DNA of 64,000 bases from DASSJT01 sp963715025. Its GTDB lineage: Bacteria > Actinomycetota > Actinomycetes > Actinomycetales > Dermatophilaceae. Position 1 is the stretch's first letter, and each line of letters begins with the position of its first letter. Positions 1 through 9,946 of the stretch are shown in pieces. Where the stretch lies: NCBI GenBank assembly GCA_963715025.1, contig CAVQQQ010000002.1, positions 124,001-188,000 of the forward strand, written 5' to 3'. A program made the translations under genes and the position numbers. Below the pieces are notes generated by a model, which made no database searches, was not told the DNA's origin, and worked only from the letters and a program-made list of their open reading frames with translations.

Positions 1-98
1 GGCTGCTCAAGGCCCACGGCCGTCGCGCACGCCGCGCCACCGACGGCATCCTAGAATGGCGCATCGCCGGGGTGCCTATCCAAGCCGGCGCCGCCTGA
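1..98 (+). CDS. Rhodanese-like domain protein, C-terminal fragment (gene starts before the window)
   Basis: An open frame enters from the left edge (codons start at base 3) and ends with TGA at 96-98. The visible 31 residues include an Arg-rich stretch, then DGILEWRIAGVPIQAG. This resembles the last strand and helix of rhodanese domains (the 'DG..EW...GLPV' ending), as found for example in ArsR regulators fused to rhodanese. The next gene is a DsrE-family sulfur-relay protein, which fits a sulfur-handling pair. The active-site loop lies outside the window, so activity cannot be judged, and the family call rests on a short tail. Confidence 0.45.
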   Translation, partial: LLKAHGRRARRATDGILEWRIAGVPIQAGAA

Positions 99-192
99 CT
101 GTGGCACCGCGTCGGCTTCCCGCGCTTGCACCGACAGAGTTGGGACCTAACGCCCTGTTCCGCATCGTGAGCCTGGCCGTGTACTCGTGACC

Positions 193-544
193 ATGAAGGT
201 GCTGCTCATCGTCAATGGGCCTGCTTACGGGTCGGATAGGACGTTCAACGCCCTACGACTCGCCGTGGCCCTTACCAAACGTGACGACGTCGAGCCGCGC
301 GTGTTCCTGATGGGGGGACGGGGTCACATGCGCCGTCGCCGGGCAGAAGACCCCTGACGGGTACTACGCGCTTGACCGGATGTTGACGACCTTCACACGT
401 CACGGAGGGCAGGTCGCTTGCTGCGGTACCTGCCTGGACGCACGCGGGCTGACCAAGGAGCACCTCATCGAGGAGGCGCCACGGTCCAACATCGACGAAC
501 TCGCGGACTGGTCGGTGGAGGCCGACCAAGTTCTGACCTTCTGA
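193..544 (+). pseudogene. DsrE/DsrF-like sulfur-relay family protein, broken by a +1 frameshift
   Basis: ATG at 193 starts MKVLLIVNGPAYGSDRTFNA, the typical first strand of small DsrE proteins. The frame is lost in the run of six G at 312-317. Removing one G restores a 116-residue protein that continues GDGVTCAVAGQKTPDGYY and ends at TGA 542-544, the normal family size. The restored part has the Cys-rich VACCGTCLDARG segment and the acidic ADWSVEADQVLTF end. DsrE proteins pass persulfide sulfur between carriers. The homopolymer position means this could be a sequencing error rather than a real mutation. As written, the product stops soon after residue 40. Confidence 0.8.
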
Positions 545-599
545 CCGCTCGGCGTAGGCCGAGACGGTGCCGGGGCATTCCCGATGACGGAGGACGCGC

Positions 600-1353
600 T
601 AAAGCGCGGATGCCGCGTGAGAACGGTGACCGACACCTGCGCCCCGGCCCGCAGCGCGGCGGCCACGGTGGCGTGGCCGTAGTAGGCCGAGTCGGCCCGG
701 ACCAGCGGCGTGGCCGTGGTCATGGCGCGCACCGTGGCCGAGGCGTCGGCGACCAGCCGTGCGGCGCCGCGCGGGGAGGCGGCCGAGCCCTTGCGCAGCC
801 GCTGCGCCACGATCACCGGTGCCGAACCTGGTGTGGTGGCGGTGGCCAGCAGGGCGTTCAACCCGCGCACCCGGGTGTAGCCGAAGCCGGCGCCGTGCTT
901 GGCGTACCCGTGCACCCGATGATCGTGTCGTCGACGTCGACCAGCACATGCCGCCCAGGCCCGGCCGGCAGCAGCGGCGCCCCGCGTCCCGAGGGCGGTC
1001 AGGAACCGGGAGGCGACCGCGTCCAGCTGGCGCACGTGCCCGAAGGTGAACGCACGTAGGAACGAGCCCAGCGTCGAGGGCGCGTACGCCCGGTCGAAGA
1101 CCCGGTTCATCCCGCCGTGCCGCAGCAGGGCCAGGTCATCGATGCTGTCCGCGCCGGCGACCATCCCGGCGACCAGGGAGGCCACCTTCAACCCGGCGTT
1201 GGCGCCCTTGTCCGTCGGCACGCTCAACCGCTCCTGCGCCAGCTCCCGCAAGCCGGCCGAGTCTGCCAGCGCCAGCACCAGCCCCGCCCAGGAGATCAGG
1301 TTCGGGTCATCGAAGACCGCCGTGGTCGCTGCGAGGGTGTGAGAGAGTTGCAC
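600..1353 (-). mobile_element. Decayed IS1380-type transposase, 3' part missing
   Basis: Read from a GTG at 1353 on the minus strand, the frame encodes MQLSHTLAATTAVFDDPNLI, LVAGMVAGADSIDDLALLRH and, further in, GYAKHGAGFGYTRVRGLNAL, an arrangement seen in IS1380-family DDE transposases. Between about 985 and 915 the family-like reading (HVLVDVDDTI...) is in another frame, so two compensating frameshifts have scrambled about 25 residues around the first catalytic Asp. Similarity ends near SAYYGHATVAAALRAGAQV (about 620), and the C-terminal third is absent. The relic abuts the stop of the DsrE gene. It is certainly inactive; assignment to IS1380 is from recall of the family. Confidence 0.7.
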
Positions 1354-1357
1354 CTCA

Positions 1358-1427
1358 GAGATGCCCTTCCGGGTGGGTGGTTCGGAACTGTCGCAAGTCC
1401 CAATCTCCCAGCACGGCAGGGCATCTC
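1358..1427. repeat. 10-bp inverted repeat upstream of the IS1380 relic
   Basis: GAGATGCCCT at 1358-1367 is mirrored perfectly by AGGGCATCTC at 1418-1427, with 50 bases between. It lies just before the transposase start, so it may belong to the leader or terminal repeat of the insertion sequence. No matching copy was found on the other side of the relic, as expected if that end was deleted. Confidence 0.5.
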
Positions 1428-1689
1428 GTCGTTACGGCACGCTCAACACCTGAAACCATCGGTGGATCGAGGCTAAGGGCGGCGGCTCCTGTCGACCGGT
1501 GCCCCCGCCCGCCTACGGTCGGTTGGTGTTGTGCTGCGCCACCCACTCAGACAGCGATTGCTGTGCCACCGCCGCGGAGGTCCTCGACGCCGCAGGCGGG
1601 CACGTCTCGAGCAGCCAACCCACCCACGCCAATTCGGCCGGCAGGATCGAGTCCGACAACGACGGCTGGTCGCCTGCGGTGTGAAAGAC

Positions 1690-1730
1690 GATGGCCTCGA
1701 CCCCTTCCAGCCCAAGGGGTCGAGGCCATC
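1690..1730. terminator. Strong hairpin after the CHRD gene
   Basis: A perfect 17-bp stem (1690-1706 pairing with 1714-1730) closes a 7-base loop. It lies about 60 bases beyond the stop of the minus-strand CHRD gene and has no T-tract, as is common in high-GC actinobacteria. The most likely role is transcription termination of that gene. Confidence 0.7.
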
Positions 1731-1791
1731 CAGCCGATCAACAACCGCCACGTCAGAATGGGCACGCGACGACTTCTCCAGGTCGAGGTAC

Positions 1792-2742
1792 TCAGCCGTT
1801 GATGAAGAGGTAGTCGGCCTGGTAGGGGACGTTGACAATCGGAGTGGCCTGCGGGTCGCAGGAGCCGGTCGGGGCGACACCGCCGACGGTGTTGAGGCGC
1901 AGCACCTCGACGACGTTCGCCAGCAGGCCGGTCGACGTGCCGATCTGCGTGGCGTCGAGGTTCAGCTCGGCGATGTTGCCGGCGCCGTTGGCGTTCTTGC
2001 TGACGAGCTTGCCGCTGACCGCGCTGCCGTCGGGTGCCTGCCACTGCGGCGTTCCGGCGAGCGGCTGCACGAAGGTGTGGTGGATGCCGCCGGTGAGGTG
2101 CGCTTCGACGTCGTGCTGGGTGAAGGCGAACGAGCCGTCGAGCTGCAGGGTGCAGGCGTAGATCTGGCTGCCGAGGACCACCGACTCCTGCAGTGCGGCC
2201 ACTCCGCTCGTGCTGACCGCATGGTTGAGCCCGTGGAACTGTGCACGCACCGCGCCATTCGGGAAGTCCGTGGTGTGCAGGTCGGCGTAGAAGCCACTCG
2301 GGTCCGAGCGCAACGCGTCAAGCAGGGTCGGGTCGGCGACGGTGACGCTGCCAGAGGCGAAGCCACCGGCCGGGCGCGGCGTCGTGAAGAGCGGCACGAC
2401 GACGGGGCCGTCCACGCCTCGAGCTGCGGCGTGGATGTCCGCCTCGGTCGGTGTGCCGATACCGCGCCAGGCCACGGAGTACGTGAGCGTGTTGCCCTTG
2501 ATGCCGATGAGCTCCAGGGCCTGCCCATCCGGAGCGCCCGCTCCCACCTCGTTGCGGCCCTCCAGGCTCGCGACGAGGACGGCGGGCGCTTGGGAGGAGT
2601 CGGCCGGTAGCGTGATTCCCGCCGGTGGCGTGACATCGCTGTTCGCCGACGCCCCGCTGACGGCGAGTGTCGCGGTCGAAGCGGCCGCCGCGAGGGCGGC
2701 GCCTATGCCGCGGGCCAGGCGGCGTTTCCTGCTGCTAGTCAT
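1792..2742 (-). CDS. Secreted CHRD-domain protein with DUF3455-like C-terminal half
   Basis: A 316-residue protein with a Sec-type signal peptide (positive MTSSRKRRLARG, hydrophobic stretch, ASA cleavage region near residue 34). Residues about 50-175 form a CHRD (chordin) domain: ASLEGRNEVG, DIHAAARGVDGPVVVPLF, then the FYADLHTTDFPNGAVRAQF signature. The second half (SQIYACTLQLDGSFAFTQ, PQWQAPDGSAVSGK, VLRLNTVGGVAPTGSCD, VPYQADYLFI) resembles DUF3455, normally a separate secreted protein. A GGAAGG site precedes the ATG at 2742. CHRD domains in bacteria have no established reaction; an extracellular or surface role is inference. It stands alone, between an IS relic and an empty region. Confidence 0.8.
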   Translation of the reverse strand: MTSSRKRRLARGIGAALAAAASTATLAVSGASANSDVTPPAGITLPADSSQAPAVLVASLEGRNEVGAGAPDGQALELIGIKGNTLTYSVAWRGIGTPTEADIHAAARGVDGPVVVPLFTTPRPAGGFASGSVTVADPTLLDALRSDPSGFYADLHTTDFPNGAVRAQFHGLNHAVSTSGVAALQESVVLGSQIYACTLQLDGSFAFTQHDVEAHLTGGIHHTFVQPLAGTPQWQAPDGSAVSGKLVSKNANGAGNIAELNLDATQIGTSTGLLANVVEVLRLNTVGGVAPTGSCDPQATPIVNVPYQADYLFING

Positions 2743-3363
2743 GGTGATTGTCCTTCCGGATCTGCGGCCGACGCTCTGTGCGCGGCACCATCAAGTAGCA
2801 CGTCGACGAGCCGACAGGCGCTCAGCCGGAAAATGGGAGAAAGTTCACGCCGATCTGGGTGAACCACATCAGTGCCGCCCTCTCCGCCGTCCGTGCCGAG
2901 GGGCTCGTCGGCAAACTCGACGCGGCCGCCGACCGCAGCCAGCACGCTCGTCATCAACGCGATCCGTCATGACGTCCGCATCACCAAGGCCGTGATCGCT
3001 GACTTGCGTCGGTCGCCGGTACCCGGCGCGGTGCAATGGGCAGCCCGGATCCCGCCGATTCCGACCTGCGGGGTCATCTCGTCTGGGGTGGGCTGCACGG
3101 GCTCGACCCGCTGGCAGGAACCCGACCCACGTCGAGTCCTGCGTCTGCCGGCTTCAGGAAGTGCGCCGATTCCAAGCCGTTGAGCGCGTCCTGACGGATG
3201 TCGGTCGTCGCCGGCTTCTATCGCACCTGCCTGATCGACAGCGTCCTCGAGCACTCCTCAGCCGAGTACGTCCGGCCCCTCGCGCCTGCTATGACAGGAA
3301 CCCACTCCAGCGGTGCCGCTCACGTCCGCGGGATCGGGCAGGGGACGGGCGCACCGACTGCCC
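2743..3363. other. Intergenic region, no convincing gene
   Basis: No frame in this stretch gives a recognisable product. Short open pieces near 2860-2990 (for example AALSAVRAEGLVGKLDAAAD) look protein-like but are broken within about 40 codons and could be relics. The region should also hold the promoter of the CHRD gene, which reads leftward from 2742. Confidence 0.5.
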
Positions 3364-4356
3364 TCAGAGGGCCGCGGCCATGTCCTGCAGGGTCTGCGCG
3401 CTCGTGTGGACGGGTTGCCAGCCGAGCTCGCGCTTAGCTTTGCTGGTGTCCATGACCACCGACGTCCGAGCCGTGTGGACCCACTCAGCCAGCGCCGGCG
3501 TCCACGGCATTCGGGCCAGCATCTGCGAGGCGACGATGGCCAAGGCGTGCGGCACCCGGACACCGCGCCCACCCACGGCACGCGCGACGTCGCCAAGGGT
3601 CACCTCGCCGTCGGCCGCGAGGTTGTAGGCACCGGGCGATCCGCGGCCCAGCGTCGCGGCCGCGATCGCCTCGGCCACGTCGTCGTGGTGGACGAGCTGG
3701 AGCTGGATCCCGGGGTCAGGGAACAGAGGTCGCAGCACCGGCAGGATGCGGCCGGCTGTCCGGGACCAGCCAGCCAGCGGTTCGGGGATCAGGTTCCACG
3801 GCATCGAGTCGGCAAGGGCTGTGGCCTTCGGCCCGGCGACGATGCACGGACGCAGCACGTAGACCTCCAGCCCCGAGTCGACCGTGACCTCCCTGAGCAG
3901 CGCCTCGCAGTCAGCCTTCTGCTGCGAGTAGTAGTGCTCGCGCGCGCCGCGCGTCGGCACCTCCTCAGTCAGCGGCGCAGGGTTGTCGCGGTGATAGCCG
4001 TATGCGGCGACGGACGACGTGTAGACCAGGCGCCGGGGACGGTCGGCCGCCACGGTCGCGTCGAAGACATTCCTCGCGCCGGCCAGGTTGGTCCGCCCGC
4101 TCTCGCGTCGCGAACCCATGATGAGGAACGCGAGGTGGACGACAACGTCAGCGTCGTACACGAGGGCGTCCACGGCCACCGGGTCGAGGATGTCGCCCTG
4201 CCGGTACTCGGTCTTGGTCCAGCCGCGCGCTGCTGGGTCGAAGGGTCTGCGCGCCATACCGAGGATGCGGTCCACAGCGGCTTCCCGCTCCAGGGCTTCG
4301 AGGGCCGAGATGCCGACCTCACCCGTCGGACCGGTGACCGCGACGGTGATGCCCAC
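3364..4356 (-). CDS. NAD-dependent epimerase/dehydratase family protein (extended SDR)
   Basis: A 330-residue extended short-chain dehydrogenase. The N-terminal Rossmann motif TGPTGEVG (residues 8-15) has GxxGxxG spacing, the VVHLAFLI strand follows, and the YSQQK active site supplies Tyr143 and Lys147. The later segment LRPCIVAGP matches the substrate-side loop of NAD-dependent epimerases. It probably oxidises or epimerises a sugar or acyl substrate in the cytoplasm; the substrate cannot be read from the sequence. No neighbour shares its strand or an obvious pathway, so it is likely monocistronic. Confidence 0.85.
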   Translation of the reverse strand: MGITVAVTGPTGEVGISALEALEREAAVDRILGMARRPFDPAARGWTKTEYRQGDILDPVAVDALVYDADVVVHLAFLIMGSRRESGRTNLAGARNVFDATVAADRPRRLVYTSSVAAYGYHRDNPAPLTEEVPTRGAREHYYSQQKADCEALLREVTVDSGLEVYVLRPCIVAGPKATALADSMPWNLIPEPLAGWSRTAGRILPVLRPLFPDPGIQLQLVHHDDVAEAIAAATLGRGSPGAYNLAADGEVTLGDVARAVGGRGVRVPHALAIVASQMLARMPWTPALAEWVHTARTSVVMDTSKAKRELGWQPVHTSAQTLQDMAAAL

Positions 4357-4691
4357 GGCCTGATTCTGTCGGGCGGCCCGATCTCCTGCATAGGCCTGGC
4401 GCGGACTCTAGGCTCATGCCGCCGTGTGGGCGAATGACCGACCCAAGCCGCGAGTGGCGCTGGGGATGCCGGGTCTGACGCAGAGCCGAAGCTCCGGACG
4501 GTGCGGCCGGAATCAGCGCGGCCTGCCTGATGCGGCTCGACGCACCGACGGCTGCGCTGACGCGCCCGCTCAGCCGCAGCTGCACCTCAGGCAGACGGGA
4601 CGCCCCGGCGGGGGCCAGACCTGGGTTCTCAATCGGTCAGGTCCCGCGTTGGTTGTCGGTCTGGCACCTGCGGCGAGACGATTCAATCGTC

Positions 4692-5210
4692 ATGATGCGG
4701 CCCTTCCTGGTCTGCGCCGGCGTGCTGATGCTGGCGGCTTGCACCAGCACGCACACCTCACCCGCCCCGGCGCCGTCAACCGCCACGCCGGTCATGCCGT
4801 CAACCCCGACCACTCCCGAGAAGACCACCACGCTCGGCCAACCAGGCTGCACGCCCCCGTCCCCCATCCATCGCGGCGCAGGCTTCCCCGAGGTCGAGGG
4901 CAGCAGCAGCGAAGTTCAGCTATGGGGGCTGATCATGGCCGACGGACCGGACAACCCATTGCGGGTCAACGAGCAGGTGAAGATCGTCTGGAGAATCACC
5001 GGCTCCGGCGGGCTGCGCCTGACCAGCATCGCGCCCGATGGACGAACCCATCCGCTCCAGTGGGGACCTACCGCGCATCTCAGCAGCTCCTATCGCCGCC
5101 CCGGTCAGGAATGGGGCGCCGGCTACCTGTTCACCCAGCCCGGATGCTGGGACCTGCACGCCATTCGCGGCAACGCAACGGCCGACGTCTGGCTGAACAT
5201 TGCGCCCTGA
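4692..5210 (+). CDS. Putative secreted lipoprotein of unknown function
   Basis: The ATG-ATG at 4692 starts a 172-residue protein with a short hydrophobic signal ending in a lipobox, MLAACTST, so Cys17 would be lipidated and the protein anchored outside the membrane. A Thr/Pro-rich linker (about residues 20-50) is followed by a compact beta-rich domain with VQLWGLIMADGP, IVWRITGSGGLRL and GYLFTQPGCWDLHAIRG. The last part, a Cys-Trp-containing immunoglobulin-like ending, recalls small exported proteins of unknown function. The frame is open upstream from 4530, but that part is basic and lacks a signal, so 4692 is preferred. Confidence 0.7.
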   Translation: MMRPFLVCAGVLMLAACTSTHTSPAPAPSTATPVMPSTPTTPEKTTTLGQPGCTPPSPIHRGAGFPEVEGSSSEVQLWGLIMADGPDNPLRVNEQVKIVWRITGSGGLRLTSIAPDGRTHPLQWGPTAHLSSSYRRPGQEWGAGYLFTQPGCWDLHAIRGNATADVWLNIAP

Positions 5211-5436
5211 GAATGACCCACCACCGCAACACACTGGCTGGTCTCAACCTGATGGCCAAATGCATCCGGACCGGCCGCTGCGGGCGCAGAACGCCAGACC
5301 ATGTCGTTCTTGCCTCCGAGGGCGGTGGGGATGCGGCGGTTCCTAAGGCGTTTCTTGGTCGCCTCCCAAATCGGGCTGTCAAAGAGGCTTGCGGAAAGAT
5401 GGTCGCTCCTCTTTCGACCCCAGCTGGCGGTGCGGG

Positions 5437-6306
5437 TCAGGTTTGAACGCGGCGGGTCAGCTCCGCGAGTTCGCGGTTGAACCGCTCGGGCTCCTCCAGG
5501 TGCGGTACGTGACCGACACCCTCGTACCAGGAGGCCTCGGCGGTTGGGCAGGTGGCAAGGACATGTTCGGCCATCAGTGGTAGGACCACCGAGTCCGCTC
5601 GGCCCTGGGTGACGAGCAACGGCACTTCGATGGCACGGAGCACGTCGTCGTCGTCGATCGTGCGGGATGCGAGATTGGCACGGATCGACGCCGGAACCAC
5701 AACGTTCCAGCACACGGCTGACTCAAGCTCGTCGTCCGACACAGGCTTGACGACGCACGCTCGGACGAAGGAGCGCATGGCCCGGATGTTCGTCGGCAAG
5801 TCGTCCACGGTTGCGTCCACGAAGTTGTCGACGAAGCCGGGACCGATCAGCGTGCCGAAGGCCGCCTCGCCCAGCTTGACCGCGCCCTCGACGAAGTTGA
5901 TCGCAGCTATCCGATCCTGGCCGTGTTCGCGCACGTAGTCGCAGATCACGAAACTCCCGTATGACCAGCCCACGAGCACCGGCCGGTCGAGTTGCAGCTC
6001 GGCGATGATGGCCGCCACGTCGTCGGCCCAGAGCTTGCCGTCGGTGTAGTGCTCGGGCTCGAGCGGTGCCTCGGACATGCCGTGACCACGGAGGTCGTAG
6101 GCGACGAGTCGAAATTCGTCAGCGAGCGTACTCTCGTACTGCTTCGCCCAGCAGAGATGGTTCTGAGACCAGCCGTGGATGAAGAGGATCGGTGGTCCGT
6201 CCGCCTTGCCCCACTCGCGGACGTGCAGCAGTAGTCCGCCGCCGCCCCGCACCGCGTGAACCTTCATCGGCCCGGTCCGCTGCTCGTTTCGTGCAATCGC
6301 TGTCAT
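5437..6306 (-). CDS. Alpha/beta-fold hydrolase
   Basis: A 289-residue hydrolase with the complete catalytic set: oxyanion-hole motif HGW at 44-46, nucleophile elbow GWSYGS with Ser115, acid Asp238 in QGRAD, and His266 in GVGHVPH. The strand-loop YDLRGHGMSE is typical of esterases, haloalkane-dehalogenase relatives and epoxide-hydrolase relatives; the substrate is open. It has no signal peptide, so it is cytoplasmic. The gene is divergent from the LuxR-type regulator at 6473, with about 165 bases between the two starts, so the regulator may control it; this is inference. Confidence 0.85.
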   Translation of the reverse strand: MTAIARNEQRTGPMKVHAVRGGGGLLLHVREWGKADGPPILFIHGWSQNHLCWAKQYESTLADEFRLVAYDLRGHGMSEAPLEPEHYTDGKLWADDVAAIIAELQLDRPVLVGWSYGSFVICDYVREHGQDRIAAINFVEGAVKLGEAAFGTLIGPGFVDNFVDATVDDLPTNIRAMRSFVRACVVKPVSDDELESAVCWNVVVPASIRANLASRTIDDDDVLRAIEVPLLVTQGRADSVVLPLMAEHVLATCPTAEASWYEGVGHVPHLEEPERFNRELAELTRRVQT

Positions 6307-6472
6307 GTCTCTCCTCCTTGGCCCGTCGTATGGAGTCGATCATGGGTGTGAGGGAACTGGAGGGCATCGGGAGGGGAGCCTTATCTCTGGGGTTCGGCCC
6401 TACGTATCTTCAGAGGTTTGGGTCCTCACTGGCGTCCTCCCCGCCGCAGGTTGCTGCGCGATACTGGCCGGA

Positions 6473-9347
6473 ATGGCAGCTCGCGGGAGTGACGCATTCG
6501 TCGGACGGGCACCAGAGCTCAGGGAGCTCGAGCGCGCGCTCGATGCGACGCGCGCCGGAAGCGGCGCGACCGTCCTCGTCGCGGGAGAAGCCGGCATCGG
6601 CAAGACCCGGCTCGCAGCCGAACTGGGCAGACGTGCCCGTGTCGCGGGGTTCGAGACTCTCCTCGGGCGCTCGATCGATCTCGTCGGCACCGAACTGCCG
6701 TACCAGCCGTTTGTCGAGGCTATGCGTCCGCTTGGGCAGCCTTGGCAGGTCGACGGGCAGACTCCTGGCTCGCAGCTGCGAGCCTTCGAGAACACGCTCG
6801 CCCTGCTCACCGAGCGGGCAGTCGCTGCACCGGTAATGCTCGTGCTCGAGGATCTGCACTGGGCCGATACCTCAACGCTCGATCTCGTCGTCTTCCTCGC
6901 GAACAACCTCGACGACCGCCCGGTTCTCCTTGTCGCGACGTATCGACCAGATGAGCCCTCGTCGGCCCAGCGCATGTGGAGGCTTGCGGACGGAGTTCGG
7001 CGCTCCGGCTCGGCGCTCGTTCTCGAGCTCGGTCCGCTCGGGCGCAACGAGCTGACAGCACTGCTCGCGGCACACTCCGACGCCCCCGTGCCGCCGGCCG
7101 TGGCTGACACGATCATGGCCCGCTCGGAGGGCAACCCCTTCTTCGCCGAGGAGCTCCTCGCCGTCGCGCAACACGGTGAGGAACTCCCTCCTGGCCTGCG
7201 CGATCTCCTTCTGCAGCGCGTGGTCCGCCTCAACCCCTCGACGCAGGACGTGTTGCGTCTGTCTGCTGCGGCCGGGCGTGAAGTCGGGTACCCGCTGCTG
7301 CACGCCACGGCGCGGCTGACGGAGAATGAGCTGCGCGCCTCACTCCGCCAGTCGGTGGAGCAGGGCGTCCTGGTCTCCGAGCCGGGGACCGGCAACTTCC
7401 GGTTCCGCCATGCGCTGCTGGCCGAGGCGATCTACACCACGATCCTCCCCGGGGAGCGGGAGGATCTGCACGCGCGGCTTGCCGAGGAGCTCGCAGCCAG
7501 CGGAGCGGCGGGAGCAGCCGAGCTGGCACCACACTGGGCGGCGGCGGGCCGCACGGCAGAGGCGCTCGTCGCCTCAGTCGAGGCCGCCCGCCACGCGCAG
7601 GCGGTCTTTGGCTTGGCGGAGGCTCACGTGCACCTCGAGCGAGCGCTCGCACTGTGGGGCGCCGTGCCGGACGCGCCCGCGCTCGCGGGGCTCGACCTCG
7701 CCCGGCTCAGCTCCTGGGCCGCCGAGCTCGCCAGCCAGACGGGGGCGGCGCCACGCGCGGTCGAGCTCACCCACATCGCGATCGATCTGATCGAGCAGGG
7801 TGACTCGCTGCGGGTCGCGCGCCTCTATGACCGCCTCGGCCAATACCTCCACGAAAGCGGCAGGACCGGTGCTGCGCTTGCGGCATTCGAGCGCGCGGTC
7901 GAACTCGTGCCGGCACAGCCGCCGTCGGCGGACCGCGCGCAGGCTCTGGCGGCGCTTGCACACGGGTTGACGCTCGCCTGGCGCTTCGATGAGTCGCTTC
8001 CGGTCTGTGAGAAGGCGCTCGCCCTCGCGCGTGCGATCGGTGCGCGAGGGGTGGAGATCCGGGCGCTCCTCGACCTCGGCAGGGACCTCGCCTACCTAGG
8101 CCGCGCCGACGAGGGCGTCGGTCATCTCTGGCGGGGTCTCGAGCTCGCCGGTGACGGAGGTGATCCCCTCGCGCTCCTGAACGCGTACGTATCGCTTACC
8201 GACGTGCTGACCATGCTGGGTAGAGCCGCGGGAGTCGGCACGGGTCGGACAAAGAGGGCTGGAGGTTGCCCGAGGGTACGAAATCGACCGAACGCTGCTC
8301 GTTGCGAACTACATTGAGGCCCTGATCGCGATCGGGTCGTGGGACGAGGCCGACATAGCGAGTGCGGCCGCGCTCCGCAACATCACGGCGAATTTCCCTT
8401 ACATGCTCTTCATGGACCGCGCGGACCTCGAGCTCTGGCGAGGCGACTTCGACACCGCGCGGTCACATCTCAGGGACGCGCGCGCCACGCTACGCGAGGA
8501 CCACGGGCTGGGGGTCTACGACGTCTACCTCGCCGAGCTGGCCCTGTGGGAGCGACGGTGGACGGAGGCCGACCAGGCGGTGCATGACGGGCTGGCGAGA
8601 GCGCGCTCCCGACCATCCGCGCAGCTGCGCGTTTGGTTCTGCGCGAAGGGGCTACGCGCACATGCAGAGCTGGCAGCGCTCGCGCGAGCCCGCCGCGACA
8701 TGGACGCCGCCCGCAGCTGGCTCGCTCGATCACGGAGCCTCATCGCCGTCGCTCGACGCGCTGCGAGGATGGCCGCAGCGGTCACACCGAACACCGGCGG
8801 CTGGCTTGCCCTGGCCGAGGCCGAGTACGACCGCGCCCAAGGCACCCCACGCCCCGAACTGTGGTCGGAAGCCGCAGCGGCATGGGAGCAACTCCAGCGG
8901 CCTCCCCTCGCCGCCTACTGCCGCTGGCGCGAAGCCGAGGCGCTCGTCACGGCGGGCGTCGCCCGCGCCGAGGCCGGTGTGCCGCTCAGAGAGGCGCATG
9001 CCGTCGCAGCCCGGATGGGAGCGAATCCACTCCTGCGGGAGATCGAACTGCTCGCCCAGCGCTCGCGGCTCGATCTGGCGCCGCAGGACCTCGAGCAATC
9101 AGATCGAAAACGGGGTCTCGAGAAGACTCTGGGCCTGACACCACGCGAGGGAGAGGTTCTCAGGCTCGTCGCCCGCGGCTACACAGACCGCGAGATCGCG
9201 GCAGCCCTCACCATCAGCGTCAAGACCGCCAGCGTCCACGTCTCACATATCCTGCGGAAGCTCGAAGCGCCGAACCGGCTCGAGGCGGCCGCGATCGCGC
9301 ACCGCATCGCCCCGCCACCACTCGCGCAACCCAGTCCCGATCTCTGA
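6473..9347 (+). pseudogene. LAL-type LuxR regulator (large ATP-binding), interrupted by a frameshift
   Basis: From ATG 6473 the frame reads MAARGSDAFVGRAPELRELE and a Walker A, GEAGIGKTRL (about residues 37-46), then VLVLEDLHWAD (Walker B) and a long helical TPR-like region. It runs out of frame near 8218-8230, where one extra base (AGAGCCG) breaks the reading. Shifting by one restores RGLEVARGYEIDRTLL and continues to the LuxR helix-turn-helix LTPREGEVLRLVARGYTDRE, ending at 9347. Intact length would be about 957 residues, normal for this family. As written, the ATPase part lacks its DNA-binding domain; a sequencing error is possible. A preceding in-frame start at 6305 adds an atypical N terminus, so 6473 is chosen. 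Confidence 0.85.
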
Positions 9348-9946
9348 GAGACACCCGCTCGTCCCCGGCCGTGCCGTGCCCAAGGAGCCCTTGGTTGAAG
9401 ATCTGCCACCGTCACACGCGGACGACGCCGCACCTCCAGGCCGAGCAACGCCGAGGACGGTCTGGCCCGCGGCCATGGCCTCGATCGTGACGAAGCGTTT
9501 GTGGGTCCATGCCGATCGACCGGCAGACTGTCCTCGCCCATGGGACTTCTGACCCGACTGAGCTGGACGTGGCCAACGGTCGGAGGACACCGCTGCTACC
9601 AGCAGAGCTTTCCCTTCTTCAGCCTCGCGACCAGGCGGTGGCCGGGGCAGCACATGCCAGATGAGAGTCACCCGACGCACGGGGACAGCCGCGCATGAGA
9701 GCGACCACCCCACCCACCTGAACCGAGCCTTGGGCCAAGATCCGATTCAAGCTCGATGGAACTAGTCGCCGCCGAGAGTGACCTCGCACCGAGGAGCACG
9801 CACAGGTGTCCTCGCAGCGTGGTGTCACACAGGGGCGCGTCAGCAGTGCGGTGGCCCCAGGGTGGTTCACGATGGCAACCCCGTCCCGTGCACCGTCATG
9901 ACCCTCCCGCGGCAGCGCGCTCTGCGCCCTCGCCGCCTGACGCCGG
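9348..9946. other. Intergenic region, no convincing gene
   Basis: Several frames stay open for 50-150 codons, but none gives a recognisable or compositionally protein-like product. The stretch separates the convergent LuxR-type and GlxA-like genes, so terminators are expected, but no strong hairpin stood out by eye. Confidence 0.45.
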
